A DNA stretch of 64,000 bases from the NCBI GenBank assembly GCA_900541925.1, contig UQMB01000008.1:50775-114774 (forward strand). The letters run 5' to 3'. This document shows positions 8,332 to 17,756 of this stretch, one piece after another. Made by a program: the position numbers and the translations under genes. The DNA is from an uncultured Bacteroidales bacterium. Lineage in GTDB: Bacteria > Bacteroidota > Bacteroidia > Bacteroidales > UBA932. Under the pieces are notes generated by a model. It worked only from the letters and a program-made list of their open reading frames with translations. It ran no database searches and was not told the origin of the DNA. Within the stretch, counting starts at the first letter, position 1; every line of letters begins with the position of its first letter.

Positions 8332-9712
8332 CTCTCTTCTCTATCTTTATGTCCGCCGGAGCGAAGCTGATGCCGACAAGGTCTCCCTTGTCCCAGATGT
8401 CGTTGGTATCCACCCAGATGTGGTCGTCGTTGTCGGTGAGGATCGTAAGGTGATAGTGGTCACCTTTATAGAGCAGGAAGTGAACTTCTCCAGCCAGCAT
8501 TCCGTCCTCCTGGTGGTCGAGCAGGTCCACCTTGTCGAAATCTATCTCCACGCGTACCTTGTCCCCGGCTGCGAACCCCTGCTGAGGGGTGCACTCAAAC
8601 TTCTCGCCGAGGAAGCAGACATGGCAGTCATCGACCATCTCTCCGTCGAAGCTGTTTGTGAGCCTTTCCTTGTGCATCACCTGGATGTCGGCGGGACGGA
8701 TTAGCAGTCCGACCGTGGAATCGACATCGAACGCGTTGTAGTCTTGGATCATGAGCTCGTAGCCGTTGTCCGTGTCCACGAACATCTCGTAATGGACGCC
8801 CTTGAACGTGCAGGACTTGACGGTGCCGCTGAACTGCGCGCCTTCGAGCTGGTTCATTATATATATGTCTTCCGGGCGGACGACCACATCCACGGGCACA
8901 TTCTCACCGAATCCTTCGTCCACGCAGTCGAACGAGTGACCGATGAACTCGACCTTGCGGTCGCAGAGCATCTTGCCGTTCAGGATGTTGGATTCTCCGA
9001 TGAAGTCCGCGACGAAGGAGTTCTGCGGCTCGTTGTAGATGTCCACAGGGCTCCCGATCTGCTGGATCTTGCCTTCGTTCATCACGACTATGGTGTCGGA
9101 GAGCGTGAGGGCCTCCTCCTGGTCGTGCGTGACATAGATGAAGGTGATGCCGAGTTTGCTGTGCATCTCCTTCAGTTCGATCTGCATATCCTTGCGCATC
9201 TTGAGGTCCAGTGCCGCGAGCGGCTCGTCCAGAAGCAGTATCTTAGGCTTGTTGACGATGGCTCTGGCGATTGCGACCCTCTGCTGCTGCCCGCCGGAGA
9301 GGGTGGACACGTCACGGTCCTCGTAGTCCGTCATGCTCACAAGTTTCAGGACTTTGCGCACTTTGCGGTCAATCTCTGCAGACGGGACCTTCTGGAGTTT
9401 GAGGCCGAAGGCTATATTGTCATAAACGTCAAGGTGCGGGAAGAGCGCGTAGCGCTGGAACACGGTGTTGAACGGCCTCTCGTATGGCGGAATCGATGAT
9501 ATGTCCTTGCCGTCGAGCAGAATCTCCCCCTCGTCCGGGGCCAGGAAGCCGGCGAGCAGCCGCAGTGTCGTGGTCTTGCCGCAGCCGGACGGGCCGAGCA
9601 GCGTCACGAATTCCCCTTTCCTGATATTGAGGCTGATATCATCCAGCACCTTCTTTCCGGAGTAAGCCTTGCTTACATTCCGGAGCGAGACAATGATTTC
9701 TGATTTTACCAT
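8324..9712 (-). CDS. potA: Spermidine/putrescine ABC transporter ATPase with two tandem TOBE-like domains
   Basis: The ATPase powering polyamine import. Visible motifs: Walker A GPSGCGKT (40-47), ABC signature LSGGQQQ (138-144), Walker B ILLLDEP (158-164) and switch His196. The usual PotA is about 380 residues; this one has 462. The extra length comes from the regulatory C-terminus, which holds two similar blocks, roughly 276-346 and 386-457. Each contains KGxHY, a TD pair and a closing PADI ([10 protein letters not shown] and [10 protein letters not shown]). I read this as a duplicated TOBE/MOP-like domain. It starts 4 bases after the barrel-protein stop, so the operon runs barrel, potA, potB, potC, potD. 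Confidence 0.95.
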   Translation of the reverse strand: MVKSEIIVSLRNVSKAYSGKKVLDDISLNIRKGEFVTLLGPSGCGKTTTLRLLAGFLAPDEGEILLDGKDISSIPPYERPFNTVFQRYALFPHLDVYDNIAFGLKLQKVPSAEIDRKVRKVLKLVSMTDYEDRDVSTLSGGQQQRVAIARAIVNKPKILLLDEPLAALDLKMRKDMQIELKEMHSKLGITFIYVTHDQEEALTLSDTIVVMNEGKIQQIGSPVDIYNEPQNSFVADFIGESNILNGKMLCDRKVEFIGHSFDCVDEGFGENVPVDVVVRPEDIYIMNQLEGAQFSGTVKSCTFKGVHYEMFVDTDNGYELMIQDYNAFDVDSTVGLLIRPADIQVMHKERLTNSFDGEMVDDCHVCFLGEKFECTPQQGFAAGDKVRVEIDFDKVDLLDHQEDGMLAGEVHFLLYKGDHYHLTILTDNDDHIWVDTNDIWDKGDLVGISFAPADIKIEKRDD

Positions 9713-9716
9713 CTCC

Positions 9717-10739
9717 CTAGAAGACCTTGAGGCGGAGATTGTAGCGTGCTCCGACGCTGAATGTGACCTGCGACAGCAGCGAGTTGTATGAGAGCAGTGC
9801 GTGAAGCCTCAGGTCGTCAGATTCTTTGAGCGGGTAGAACTCGGCTATTCCGCCTACGGTCCAGTGGTCAGGCACCGTTTCCTTGTCTCCAGAGAGTACG
9901 CAGGAACCCCTGAGGGATGCGTTGAACCTGTCTGACGGGGCGTATTTGACGGTCAGGGCCGCAGTGCCGCCGTGCAGTGCCGACGAGGAGAAGTCCTCAT
10001 CTGAACCGTAGGCGTTGCTCAGGTCGAGCGTGGCGATCCAGCTGTCGAGGCAGACCTGCTGCCCGAGCCAGAAGATATACATATATTCACCCTTCGCCGT
10101 TTCGAGGGCACTGGCGCTCCAGATGTTGGAGAACGCACCATATTCGCCTCTCCACTTGGCCGAGTAGGCCCACAGCCCGCTGCTGAACGGATGCTCCCCG
10201 AACGGAGATGTGGTCATCTGCGCGCTGAAGTTGCTCATGCCGGATAACGTCGTGTACGAGAGCGTGCCTCCCCATTGGTAGCAGGACATGGAATTGGCGA
10301 GCGGAGAGGAAAACACGGGATAGATGTCCCAGTCCCAGTCCTCATACTCGAAACCGCCCGTAGCTATCATGTCCTTCCCGAGGGTCAAGCCCCAGTTCCC
10401 GAGGCCGAGGTCGAGTTTGAAGTAGTCCAGCCAGTTAGTCGAGTCCGAATGCCCGAGATACTTGTACGGCCAGCCGTATTCCCCGTCGCTTTCCGCGTGG
10501 AACCAGTGATTGGCTACTGTCCAGGAGAAATGTTCCGATAGGGAACCTTCAAAGAGTGTGTAGATGGAGGTGTTGCCAAGGTCAAACCCGAATTCCGAAT
10601 CTGCGGAATTGTAGGCCGGGTTGGCGTCAAGGCGTGTAATGACGGAGACCTCGGCGAATCTGTCGAGGCTCTCAGCCTCTTGCGAGTGCGCAAGAAAGCC
10701 CAGCAGCACAGCTGCAATAGAGAATAATGTTTTCTTCAT
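9717..10739 (-). CDS. Outer-membrane beta-barrel protein heading the pot operon
   Basis: Family not recognised by name. The 340-residue product begins with a signal peptide ([20 protein letters not shown]) and continues with alternating aromatic and polar strands such as [15 protein letters not shown] and [15 protein letters not shown]. It ends in an aromatic residue ([10 protein letters not shown]), the C-terminal signature of barrel proteins inserted by the BAM machinery. I chose the ATG at 10739; an in-frame TTG lies two codons earlier. It is 4 bases upstream of potA on the same strand, so it may provide outer-membrane passage for polyamines. That role is inference. Confidence 0.8.
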   Translation of the reverse strand: MKKTLFSIAAVLLGFLAHSQEAESLDRFAEVSVITRLDANPAYNSADSEFGFDLGNTSIYTLFEGSLSEHFSWTVANHWFHAESDGEYGWPYKYLGHSDSTNWLDYFKLDLGLGNWGLTLGKDMIATGGFEYEDWDWDIYPVFSSPLANSMSCYQWGGTLSYTTLSGMSNFSAQMTTSPFGEHPFSSGLWAYSAKWRGEYGAFSNIWSASALETAKGEYMYIFWLGQQVCLDSWIATLDLSNAYGSDEDFSSSALHGGTAALTVKYAPSDRFNASLRGSCVLSGDKETVPDHWTVGGIAEFYPLKESDDLRLHALLSYNSLLSQVTFSVGARYNLRLKVF

Positions 10740-10796
10740 TTCCAACCATAAAAAGGGCTTTGGTGAAACTTGGCCGCGAATATACGAAAAATATCG

Positions 10797-10804
10797 TATT
10801 TTTG
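10797..10804 (+). promoter_or_regulatory. Candidate -7 box for the MalY-type gene
   Basis: TATTTTTG matches TAnnTTTG and lies 36 bases upstream of the ATG at 10841, in the AT-rich divergent gap from the barrel gene. No clean TTTG box at the right distance. Confidence 0.35.
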
Positions 10805-10840
10805 ATGTAGATTTGTTTTAGTTAACAAAATTTTTGCATA

Positions 10841-12031
10841 ATGTATAATTTTGATGAGATTATTGACCGCCACAACACCCGATGTTGTAAGGTGGACACT
10901 CTGAAGGAAACCTTCGGACGTTCCGACTTGATGTCGTTCTGGATTGCAGACATGGATTTCAGGACTCCTGACTTCATCCTGGATGCGCTCAGGCATCGGT
11001 TGGACCATCCGATTCTCGGTTATCCGGCGACAGGATCCGACTATTTCGAGCTTCTGTCTTCGTGGGTTGAATCATTGCATGGCTGGAAGGTCGCTCCGGA
11101 GCATTTCCGTTTCATTCCGGGCATTGTAAAGGGCATAGGCCAGGCTGAGCGCTGCTTCCTGAAGCCAGGAGACAAGGTTATCATCCAGCCGCCTGTCTAT
11201 CATCCGTTCCGCAATGTGACTGTGGCCTGCGGATTCGAGGTCGTCAATAATCCGCTCAAACCTATATATGATGAGCAGGGCTTCCTGGAGACATACGAGA
11301 TGGACCTTGACCACCTCGAGTCCATTATAGATGACAGAACCAGGATTCTCATCCTCAGCAACCCGCACAACCCTTGCGGAGTCTGCTTCTCGGTCGAGTC
11401 CCTGCAGCGCCTCGCCGAAATCTGCCGCAGGCGCGGCGTCATCGTGATTTCTGATGAAATCCACGCCGAAATGGTGCTGGGCGGCAAGAAGCACCATCCT
11501 TTCGCTTCCGTCAGCGAGGACGCAGCGCAGTGCAGCATCACTTTCCTCGCGCCGTCCAAGACATTCAATATCGCGGGAGTCGTAAGTTCATATTGCATCA
11601 TCCAGAATCCTGAGCTCTCCAAGAAGTTCTTTGACTATATCGACGCCGTCGAGTTCGACTACCCTTCAATATTCTCCGCAGAGGCCACCCGCGCCGCATA
11701 TACCGACAAAGGCCGGGAGTGGCGCAAGGAGATGCTCGCCTATGTGGAAGGCAATGTCGATTTCGTTGACAGCTGGCTCAAGGAGAACCTCCCAGTGGTG
11801 CATGCAGTCCGTCCGCAGGCGTCGTTCCTGATATGGCTCGACTGCCGCAAGCTCGGTCTCAGCCAGGAGCAGCTTGTACATCTTTTTGTGGACGGGGCGC
11901 ATCTCGCGCTCAACGACGGCACCATGTTCGGCAAGGAAGGCGCTGGCTTTATGAGGCTTAACATCGGCTGCCCTCGCGCCGTCCTCAAGGAGGCCCTTGA
12001 GCATCTGGCGGCGGCGGTGAAAGCGCTGTAG
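10841..12031 (+). CDS. MalY/PatB-type PLP-dependent C-S lyase (cystathionine beta-lyase-like aminotransferase fold)
   Basis: A fold-type I PLP enzyme of the MalY/PatB group, which cleaves cystathionine or cysteine C-S bonds to pyruvate, ammonia and a thiol. Over 396 residues it shows the family opening (RHNTRCCKVD, then MSFWIADMDFRTP), NPHNPCG (174-180), DEIHAE (205-210) and the Schiff-base lysine in APSKTFNIAG (Lys240). WIADMDF is characteristic of MalY/PatB and argues against a plain aspartate aminotransferase. Monocistronic, divergent from the barrel/pot operon. Whether it acts in methionine synthesis or cysteine breakdown cannot be told here. Confidence 0.88.
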   Translation: MYNFDEIIDRHNTRCCKVDTLKETFGRSDLMSFWIADMDFRTPDFILDALRHRLDHPILGYPATGSDYFELLSSWVESLHGWKVAPEHFRFIPGIVKGIGQAERCFLKPGDKVIIQPPVYHPFRNVTVACGFEVVNNPLKPIYDEQGFLETYEMDLDHLESIIDDRTRILILSNPHNPCGVCFSVESLQRLAEICRRRGVIVISDEIHAEMVLGGKKHHPFASVSEDAAQCSITFLAPSKTFNIAGVVSSYCIIQNPELSKKFFDYIDAVEFDYPSIFSAEATRAAYTDKGREWRKEMLAYVEGNVDFVDSWLKENLPVVHAVRPQASFLIWLDCRKLGLSQEQLVHLFVDGAHLALNDGTMFGKEGAGFMRLNIGCPRAVLKEALEHLAAAVKAL

Positions 12032-12059
12032 ATTTTTTTGAAAAAACTTTGCCCAGACG

Positions 12060-12090
12060 CTTGCAAGTTCATATTTTTTGTCTACCTTTG
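12060..12090 (+). promoter_or_regulatory. Bacteroidota promoter for tRNA-Phe
   Basis: CTTG at 12060-12063, a 19-base spacer, then TACCTTTG at 12083-12090, closely matching TTTG-N19-TAnnTTTG. The tRNA starts 21 bases downstream. Confidence 0.75.
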
Positions 12091-12110
12091 CATTCCCGTC
12101 AGGGCAATGA

Positions 12111-12183
12111 GGTGCTGTAGCTCAGGTGGTAGAGCAATGGACTGAAAATCCATGTGTCGCCGGTTCAACTCCTGCCAGCACCA
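12111..12183 (+). tRNA. tRNA-Phe (GAA)
   Basis: A 73-base cloverleaf. The acceptor stem GGTGCTG pairs with CAGCACC, the discriminator is A and CCA is not encoded. The anticodon stem ATGGA/TCCAT encloses loop CTGAAAA with anticodon GAA. The T-arm contains GGTTCAACTCC. Confidence 0.97.
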
Positions 12184-12193
12184 CTTGAAAAAG

Positions 12194-12235
12194 GAAGCCG
12201 ACTAAAAAGCGATTTTTAGCCGGCTTCTCTTTTGG
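12194..12235 (+). terminator. Terminator after tRNA-Phe
   Basis: Near-perfect 15-bp stem, GAAGCCGxCTAAAAA against TTTTTAGxCGGCTTC with a 4-base loop, followed by TCTTTT. It lies 10 bases after the tRNA. Confidence 0.85.
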
Positions 12236-12262
12236 TCATACATCGTATTTTTCGTATTTTTG
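12231..12262 (+). promoter_or_regulatory. Candidate promoter for the M23 lipoprotein gene
   Basis: TTTG at 12231-12234, a 20-base spacer, then TATTTTTG at 12255-12262. The TTTG box overlaps the T tail of the tRNA terminator. The likely ATG is at 12326. Confidence 0.6.
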
Positions 12263-12325
12263 ATGCTTTGTAAGCATCATGGGCCGCAGGGCGTATCGCC
12301 CCGGTTCCATCATATTAGTGAGAAG

Positions 12326-13540
12326 ATGAATAGAAGACATTACCTGTTAGCCTCGATGGCGTTATTGGCCGTTGCTTGCGGCCCAAAAGGAGGGAAAACC
12401 GCTGACGAGGCGGCGGAGAGCACTCCCCCGCCTCTCGGATTTTATACAGACCGCTATACGGCGGACACCACGGTGCTCCGCAGCGGAGACACTTTCTCCG
12501 TGCTGATGCGGCGACTGGGCATGAGCGCGTCTGACGCCTATACCCTTAGCAACCTTTGCGGCCGTGATGTGTTCGACCTGCGCAAAATGCGTGCGGGCAA
12601 CCATATTCATGCATATTACGATCAGACTGACAGTTCCAGGATCCTGCGTTATGTGGTTTATGAGCAGGACCGCGTCCGCTCGACAGTCTTCCAGTGCACA
12701 GATTCGCTTGCGATCTGGAATGTGGACAAGCCTGTGGAGAAACAGCGCAAGCTCGCCGATGTCACCATCAAGAGCTCCCTGTGGAATGACATGATCGCCA
12801 CCGGCGCGTCTCCGAACCTGATAATGAATCTTGCCGACATCTATCAGTGGAGCGTCAACTTCTTCACCCTGAGGGAAGGAGACCGCTTCCGGGTCATCTA
12901 CTCCCAGACCGTCTGTGAGAACGAGGTAGTGTCGATTGACACCGTGTATTTCAGTCTCTTCAACGGCAACGACGGCAAGCAGGTGGCTGCAGTCCGCTTC
13001 CAGACCTCCGGCGGGGGCAATACTTATTGGGACAAGGGAGGCGTCAGCCTCAAGCGGATGTTCCTGAAGGCTCCTCTCAAATATAACCGTATCAGCAGCC
13101 GTTTTTCATATCATCGCAAACATCCGGTCACCGGCAAGGTCAAGGCTCATACGGCAGTCGACTATGCCGCGCCTACCGGAACAGAGGTGCACGCCATCGG
13201 TGACGGCGTGATCACCAAGTGCGGATGGGACGGCACAGGAGGCGGTAACCGCATCCGTATCAAGCATATGCAGGGATACGAGAGCTGTTACATGCACTTG
13301 TCCAGGTTCGCCAAGGGCATCAAGGTCGGCACCCGTGTCTCGCAAGGCCAGCTTATAGGGTATGTGGGCGCCACCGGCACGGCGACAGGCCCGCATCTCG
13401 ACTTCCGCATCTGGGAGAAAGGGCGTCCTATCGATCCGCTTTCCCTCAATTCCCCGGCATCGGAACCTCTGGACAAGAAGTATCTTCAGGAATTCAATGC
13501 CCTGTATGACAAGTATATGATCGAGGTCGGTGGAAATTAG
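12326..13540 (+). CDS. M23 family metallopeptidase lipoprotein
   Basis: Probably a murein endopeptidase of the LytM/M23 type. Start chosen at 12326 because it gives a clean lipoprotein signal, MNRRHYLLASMALLAVACGP, with Cys after LAVA; 66 upstream bases are open but have no signal character. Of 404 residues, the N-terminal half holds an M23-associated region (SGDTFSVLMRRLGMSASDAY resembles an OapA/LysM-like segment). The peptidase domain carries AHTAVDYAAP (HxxxD zinc ligands), YMHLSRF and GPHLDFRIW (HxH-like). All zinc-site residues appear present, so it is probably an active enzyme. trmO overlaps its last 11 bases. Confidence 0.92.
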   Translation: MNRRHYLLASMALLAVACGPKGGKTADEAAESTPPPLGFYTDRYTADTTVLRSGDTFSVLMRRLGMSASDAYTLSNLCGRDVFDLRKMRAGNHIHAYYDQTDSSRILRYVVYEQDRVRSTVFQCTDSLAIWNVDKPVEKQRKLADVTIKSSLWNDMIATGASPNLIMNLADIYQWSVNFFTLREGDRFRVIYSQTVCENEVVSIDTVYFSLFNGNDGKQVAAVRFQTSGGGNTYWDKGGVSLKRMFLKAPLKYNRISSRFSYHRKHPVTGKVKAHTAVDYAAPTGTEVHAIGDGVITKCGWDGTGGGNRIRIKHMQGYESCYMHLSRFAKGIKVGTRVSQGQLIGYVGATGTATGPHLDFRIWEKGRPIDPLSLNSPASEPLDKKYLQEFNALYDKYMIEVGGN

Positions 13541-14210
13541 GCCAATAGCATATTTCAGATCTCCTGTAGGAGGCAAGTTCGGACTGCCGAGGCAGTCGGG
13601 GCTTGCCTCTTCTCTGTCCGGCCAGATTGTGCTTGAGCCGGCTTTCCGCTCTCCTGACGCGCTGCGCGGCATTGAGGGCTTTGACTACCTGTGGCTGATC
13701 TGGGGCTTCAGCCTCAACCGCGCGACTTCTTCGCAGCATCTGACTGTGCGCCCTCCGCGTCTGGGGGGTAACGCCCGAGTGGGAGTATTCGCCTCCCGCT
13801 CCCCTTTCCGCCCGAATCCTCTTGGGCTGAGTTCCGTGAGAATCTCCTCTGTGGATTATGCCACCGGCATCATAACGGTGCTCGGGGCCGACCTTGCCGA
13901 CGGAACACCGATTTATGACATAAAGCCGTATGTCGAGTATGCCGACAGCCACACGAATGTGCGGAGCGGTTTCACTGACAGCCACGAATGGACAGGATTG
14001 AAGGTGGAATTCCCTTCCGGTGCGGAGTCCGTCTTCTCCGCGCAGGAACTGGCCGCCCTCAGGGAACTGCTCGCCGAGGACCCGAGGCCGCAGTACCAGG
14101 ATGATCCAGAAAGGGTCTACGGGCTTCTGTTCTGCGGTCATGATGTCCGTTTCAAGGTGTCGGGAACCGTACTTGCTGTCCTGGACATAAAAAACGCGCC
14201 GCAGGATTGA
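13530..14210 (+). CDS. trmO: tRNA (N6-threonylcarbamoyladenosine(37)-N6)-methyltransferase, TsaA/TrmO family
   Basis: TrmO methylates t6A37 in certain tRNAs, using SAM. The 226-residue protein begins at a GTG that overlaps the M23 stop. It shows the family motifs PIAYFRSP near the start, SPFRPNPLGLSSVRI (SAM and tRNA binding) and DGTPIYDIKPY. A C-terminal TrmO-like domain ends with FKVSGTVLAVLDIK. GTG is chosen because no ATG precedes the conserved N-terminus. A hairpin terminator overlaps the last codons. Confidence 0.9.
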   Translation: MEIRPIAYFRSPVGGKFGLPRQSGLASSLSGQIVLEPAFRSPDALRGIEGFDYLWLIWGFSLNRATSSQHLTVRPPRLGGNARVGVFASRSPFRPNPLGLSSVRISSVDYATGIITVLGADLADGTPIYDIKPYVEYADSHTNVRSGFTDSHEWTGLKVEFPSGAESVFSAQELAALRELLAEDPRPQYQDDPERVYGLLFCGHDVRFKVSGTVLAVLDIKNAPQD

Positions 14211-14222
14211 GCGGCGCGTCTT
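14194..14222. terminator. Bidirectional terminator between trmO and the DUF5715-like gene
   Basis: A 9-bp stem ACGCGCCGC/GCGGCGCGT encloses an 8-base loop, preceded by AAAA and followed by CTTAA. It overlaps the trmO stop and faces the convergent gene ending at 14243. Confidence 0.7.
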
Positions 14223-14242
14223 AAGTAATCGTTAAAACTGAA

Positions 14243-15061
14243 CTATCTGGAGAGTGTGGATGTTATATGGAAGCAATGTTCCTTGCGTTCATATTTGACA
14301 AGACACCTTCCCGCTTTTTTCTGATCCCGCAGCACCTCTCCGAGCACTTTCGTGAGTTCATACGGCTGCATGAAGGCCTCTGATTCGTCTTCGCGGGAAT
14401 ATCTTGTGTATGTGATGTCGAACGTCGTGGCGTAGCAATGCGCGGAGTTGTCACTGGCATTGGGGTTACCGCTGCGGCGCAGCCTTCTGACATCCTCTTC
14501 CGTACGAAGAAGCGAGGATACTACAAGTTTGTAGTCGAGGAGACTCTTGGAGGCGAGAGAATCCTTGAATGCCTTGCCGATGGTGTCAAGTTCTTCCGCG
14601 GCCCCGGCGGTCAGATAAGGTACGGAATACTTCAGGTCGTCGACCACGTAATAGTCGTTGTCCGTTATCTTGACGAGTCCGGGAAGGCCGTCCGTCTCCG
14701 ACCGTGTCTGGGGAATCGTCTGGAGTCCTATCCTCTTTGCGACTTCTATGTGGGAGGGGTTCAAGTCTGCGAAGAGTGAAGCATATTTGAGCCTCCTTCC
14801 GTAGTAGATGATCTCTTTGGCGTGAGACTCCCCTGTCCCGTCCACATCGTCTCCGGCTGTTTCCGTGACGGCCGCCTCCTCGTCGATCTGCGCTTCAAGA
14901 TCGGCGTCCGCTTTCTCTTCTGCCCTCTCCTCCGCTACCGTTTGCGGCTCTTCCTGCTTATCTCCTTTCCTGTCGCGGGCCCCTCCGACCATAAGGCCGA
15001 TGAGGAAGCCCGCGATGAAAGGGATTATGAGAATGAGCAGTCCTTTGTGGCTCTTTTTCAT
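14243..15061 (-). CDS. Membrane-anchored DUF5715-like protein with M15 (VanY-like) peptidase features
   Basis: One N-terminal helix (GLLILIIPFIAGFLIGLMVG) anchors the 272-residue protein, followed by an acidic linker (about residues 32-75) and an extracytoplasmic domain. That domain contains LVVSSLLRTEEDVRRL, SDNSAHCYATTFDIT and KEHCFHITS. The spacing S-x-H, FDI and E-H-x-x-H resembles the zinc site of M15 D-Ala-D-Ala peptidases. I recall this arrangement as DUF5715 of Bacteroidota. Catalytic role is inference. It is 1 base after the gcvPB stop, so it could be cotranscribed with the glycine-cleavage genes without an obvious metabolic link. Confidence 0.7.
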   Translation of the reverse strand: MKKSHKGLLILIIPFIAGFLIGLMVGGARDRKGDKQEEPQTVAEERAEEKADADLEAQIDEEAAVTETAGDDVDGTGESHAKEIIYYGRRLKYASLFADLNPSHIEVAKRIGLQTIPQTRSETDGLPGLVKITDNDYYVVDDLKYSVPYLTAGAAEELDTIGKAFKDSLASKSLLDYKLVVSSLLRTEEDVRRLRRSGNPNASDNSAHCYATTFDITYTRYSREDESEAFMQPYELTKVLGEVLRDQKKAGRCLVKYERKEHCFHITSTLSR

Positions 15062-15062
15062 T

Positions 15063-16439
15063 TTAAGATTCGAATCTCACAATTGGCTGGCGGGCGGCGC
15101 GGGTTTCGTCCGGGCGTCCGACAGGCGTGTTGAGAGGCGCGGAGTGCAGAAGCTGCGGATCGGAAGCGGCCTCGGCAGCTATCTTGCGCATCACTTCGAT
15201 GAACGCGTCCAGCGTCTCACGGGACTCGGTCTCGGTAGGCTCGATCATTATCGCCTGGTGGAAAAGCAGAGGGAAATATATGGTCGGGGCGTGGAAGCCG
15301 TAGTCAAGCAGGCGCTTGGCGACATCGAGGGTGCTGACCCCGTTCGGCTCCAGAAGCCCGTCGAACACGAACTCGTGCTTGCAGACTGTCTTGATTGGCA
15401 GCTTGTAGCAGTCCTTGAGACTTTCCTTGATGTAGTTGGCGCCGAGGGTCGCGAGTTTGCCGGCCATCTTGATGTGCTCTTTGCCTAGCGTCAGTATGTA
15501 GGCGTAGGCCTTCAGGATCACGCCGAAATTGCCATGGAAACCGCTTACGCGCGGTATGTCCACAAATTTTACCAGGCGGTCGGCGACACCTACAGGGCCG
15601 CTTCCAGGACCACCTCCCCCGTGCGGAGTCGCGAAAGTCTTGTGGAGATTGAGGTGCATGATGTCGAAGCCCATGTCTCCCGGTCTTACGACGCCGAGGA
15701 GAGGATTCATGTTGGCTCCATCATAGTAGAGCAGTCCGCCGCACCCGTGGACGAGCTCCGCGATCTCCTTGATGTCGCGCTCGAAGAGTCCGAGGGTATT
15801 AGGGTTGGTCATCATGATGCCGGCAATGTCGTCTCCGAGAAGCGGCTTGAGATCCTCCACGTCCACAAGGCCGTCAGCCTTGGACTTCACGACCACTATT
15901 TCCAGACCGCATACCGCGGCTGAAGCGGGATTGGTGCCGTGCGCGCTGTCAGGGACGATCACTTTCTTGCGGGCATAGTCTCCGCGGCTGAAGTGGTATT
16001 CGCGCATCAGCATGAGTCCTGTCAGCTCACCGTGTGCTCCGGCGCATGGGAGGAAGGTGAATTTTTTCATCCCGGTGATTGCGCAGAGCGCCTTGTCTAT
16101 GCCTTCCATGACGGCCTCCGCACCCTTGACTGTCTCAGACGGCTGCAGCGGGTGCAGTCCGGCGAAGCCCGGCATGGCCGCAACTTCTTCGTTGACCTTG
16201 GGGTTATACTTCATCGTGCAGGAACCGAGCGGGTAGAAGCCCGTGTCCACGCCGAAGTTCATCTGACTGAGATTGGTGTAGTGGCGGACGACATCCGGTT
16301 CACTGACTTCAGGGAGCTTCAGCTCCGATTCTCTCCACACCTTCCCTTCTGTCGGGAGCTTGCAGTCCGTCTCGGGGAGTGAGAACCCGATTCTTCCCGG
16401 GCATGAGAGCTCAAATATGAGTTTGTCGTAATATTTCAT
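15063..16439 (-). CDS. gcvPB: Glycine dehydrogenase (decarboxylating) subunit 2
   Basis: The PLP-binding half of the split P-protein, which decarboxylates glycine and passes the aminomethyl group to lipoyl-GcvH. It has 458 residues. The PLP lysine lies in NLHKTFATPHGGGGPG. It also has the family blocks TNPNTLGLFE and YYDGANMNPLLG. Start ATG at 16439 is 2 bases after the gcvPA stop. Confidence 0.97.
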   Translation of the reverse strand: MKYYDKLIFELSCPGRIGFSLPETDCKLPTEGKVWRESELKLPEVSEPDVVRHYTNLSQMNFGVDTGFYPLGSCTMKYNPKVNEEVAAMPGFAGLHPLQPSETVKGAEAVMEGIDKALCAITGMKKFTFLPCAGAHGELTGLMLMREYHFSRGDYARKKVIVPDSAHGTNPASAAVCGLEIVVVKSKADGLVDVEDLKPLLGDDIAGIMMTNPNTLGLFERDIKEIAELVHGCGGLLYYDGANMNPLLGVVRPGDMGFDIMHLNLHKTFATPHGGGGPGSGPVGVADRLVKFVDIPRVSGFHGNFGVILKAYAYILTLGKEHIKMAGKLATLGANYIKESLKDCYKLPIKTVCKHEFVFDGLLEPNGVSTLDVAKRLLDYGFHAPTIYFPLLFHQAIMIEPTETESRETLDAFIEVMRKIAAEAASDPQLLHSAPLNTPVGRPDETRAARQPIVRFES

Positions 16440-16441
16440 TG

Positions 16442-17746
16442 TCAGAGAGCTTTTACGATTTCCACGATCTTGTCAATTTCTTCAGCACTGTGCTTCTCGG
16501 TGACGCAGAAAGTCACATACCCCTCCTCTGTCTGGAGAGCGGCGAAGTATCCGGCACTGAGCAGCGCTTCCTGAAGCTTGTCGACAGGGCAGAGCGGCCT
16601 GAGGACGAATTCTTTGAGGAAATCCCCGTCGAAGACTTTCTCGAATTTGTCGGTCTTGAGCAGGCCTTCATAGAGGCGGTGCGCCCCCTCGTAGGAGAGT
16701 TCATTGACCCTGCGCATACCTTCCGGTCCCATGAGAGAAAGGTATACGGTGCACCAGAGAGCCATGAGGGACTCGTTGGAACAGATGTTGGACGTGGCTT
16801 TCTCGCGGCGTATGTGCTGTTCCCTCGCCTGCAGGGTGAGGACATAACAGCGCTTGCCTGACGCGTCCTCGGTCTGGCCGACTATTCTGCCCGGCAGTTT
16901 GCGCATCAGATCGGCCCGGCAGGCCATAAAGCCGACATAAGGCCCTCCGTAGCATAGAGGGACGCCGAGAGACTGTCCGTCTCCGACGGCGATGTCAGCC
17001 CCCCATTCCGCCGGGCTTTTCAGTACAGCGAGCGCTGAAGGGTCGCAATACTCGACGAGCAGCGCTCCTGCCGAGTGCACCAGGTCAGCAAGTCCGCTGT
17101 GGTCTTCGATGACGCCGTAGCGGTTGATGCCCGGCACTATGACTCCGGCGAGGTCAAGATCCCCTCCGGACACCGCCTCCGACACATTCTCGCTCACGAC
17201 CACATTGATGTCGGCGTATTTGGCGTATGTCTTGAGAGTGTCCAGAACATTCGGAAGGAGGGAGCCTGCAACAACCACGGAATTGCGTTTTCTCGTGCTT
17301 GCGACGCACATTCTCATCGCTTCCGCCGCCGCGGTAGGCCCGTCGTACATCGATGCGTTGGCGCAGTCAAGCCCCGTCAGCGCGCATATCATGCTCTGCC
17401 ACTCGAAAATGTAGCGGAGCGTGCCCTGCGAAATCTCGCACTGGTATGGAGTGTATGCGGTGAGGAATTCACTGCGGGAAGTGATATAAGGGATGACGGC
17501 CGGTGTGTAATGGTCGTATGCGCCCTGTCCCACGAAAACCTTGAGCTTGGTGTTCTTGGAGGCGAGGGCTTCGAAATAGTCACGTACCTGCTGCTCGCTC
17601 ATTGCGGACGGCAGGTCGTATTCGCCCTTGAAGATGAATTCGGCAGGCACATCAGAATAGAGGTCATCAAGACTTGAGACCCCTATTCTTTTGAGCATTA
17701 CCTGGATATCTTCCTCTGTCTGGGGAAAATAACAGAATTTTGCCAT
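16442..17746 (-). CDS. gcvPA: Glycine dehydrogenase (decarboxylating) subunit 1
   Basis: The non-PLP half of the split P-protein. It has 434 residues and starts AKFCYFPQTEEDIQVMLKRIG. Family blocks include GQGAYDHYTPAVIPYITSR, CANASMYDGPTAAAEAMRM and SLGVPLCYGGPYVGFMACR. It forms an alpha2beta2-type complex with GcvPB. It starts 10 bases after gcvH ends. Confidence 0.97.
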   Translation of the reverse strand: MAKFCYFPQTEEDIQVMLKRIGVSSLDDLYSDVPAEFIFKGEYDLPSAMSEQQVRDYFEALASKNTKLKVFVGQGAYDHYTPAVIPYITSRSEFLTAYTPYQCEISQGTLRYIFEWQSMICALTGLDCANASMYDGPTAAAEAMRMCVASTRKRNSVVVAGSLLPNVLDTLKTYAKYADINVVVSENVSEAVSGGDLDLAGVIVPGINRYGVIEDHSGLADLVHSAGALLVEYCDPSALAVLKSPAEWGADIAVGDGQSLGVPLCYGGPYVGFMACRADLMRKLPGRIVGQTEDASGKRCYVLTLQAREQHIRREKATSNICSNESLMALWCTVYLSLMGPEGMRRVNELSYEGAHRLYEGLLKTDKFEKVFDGDFLKEFVLRPLCPVDKLQEALLSAGYFAALQTEEGYVTFCVTEKHSAEEIDKIVEIVKAL

Positions 17747-17756
17747 GTCTGAAAAC

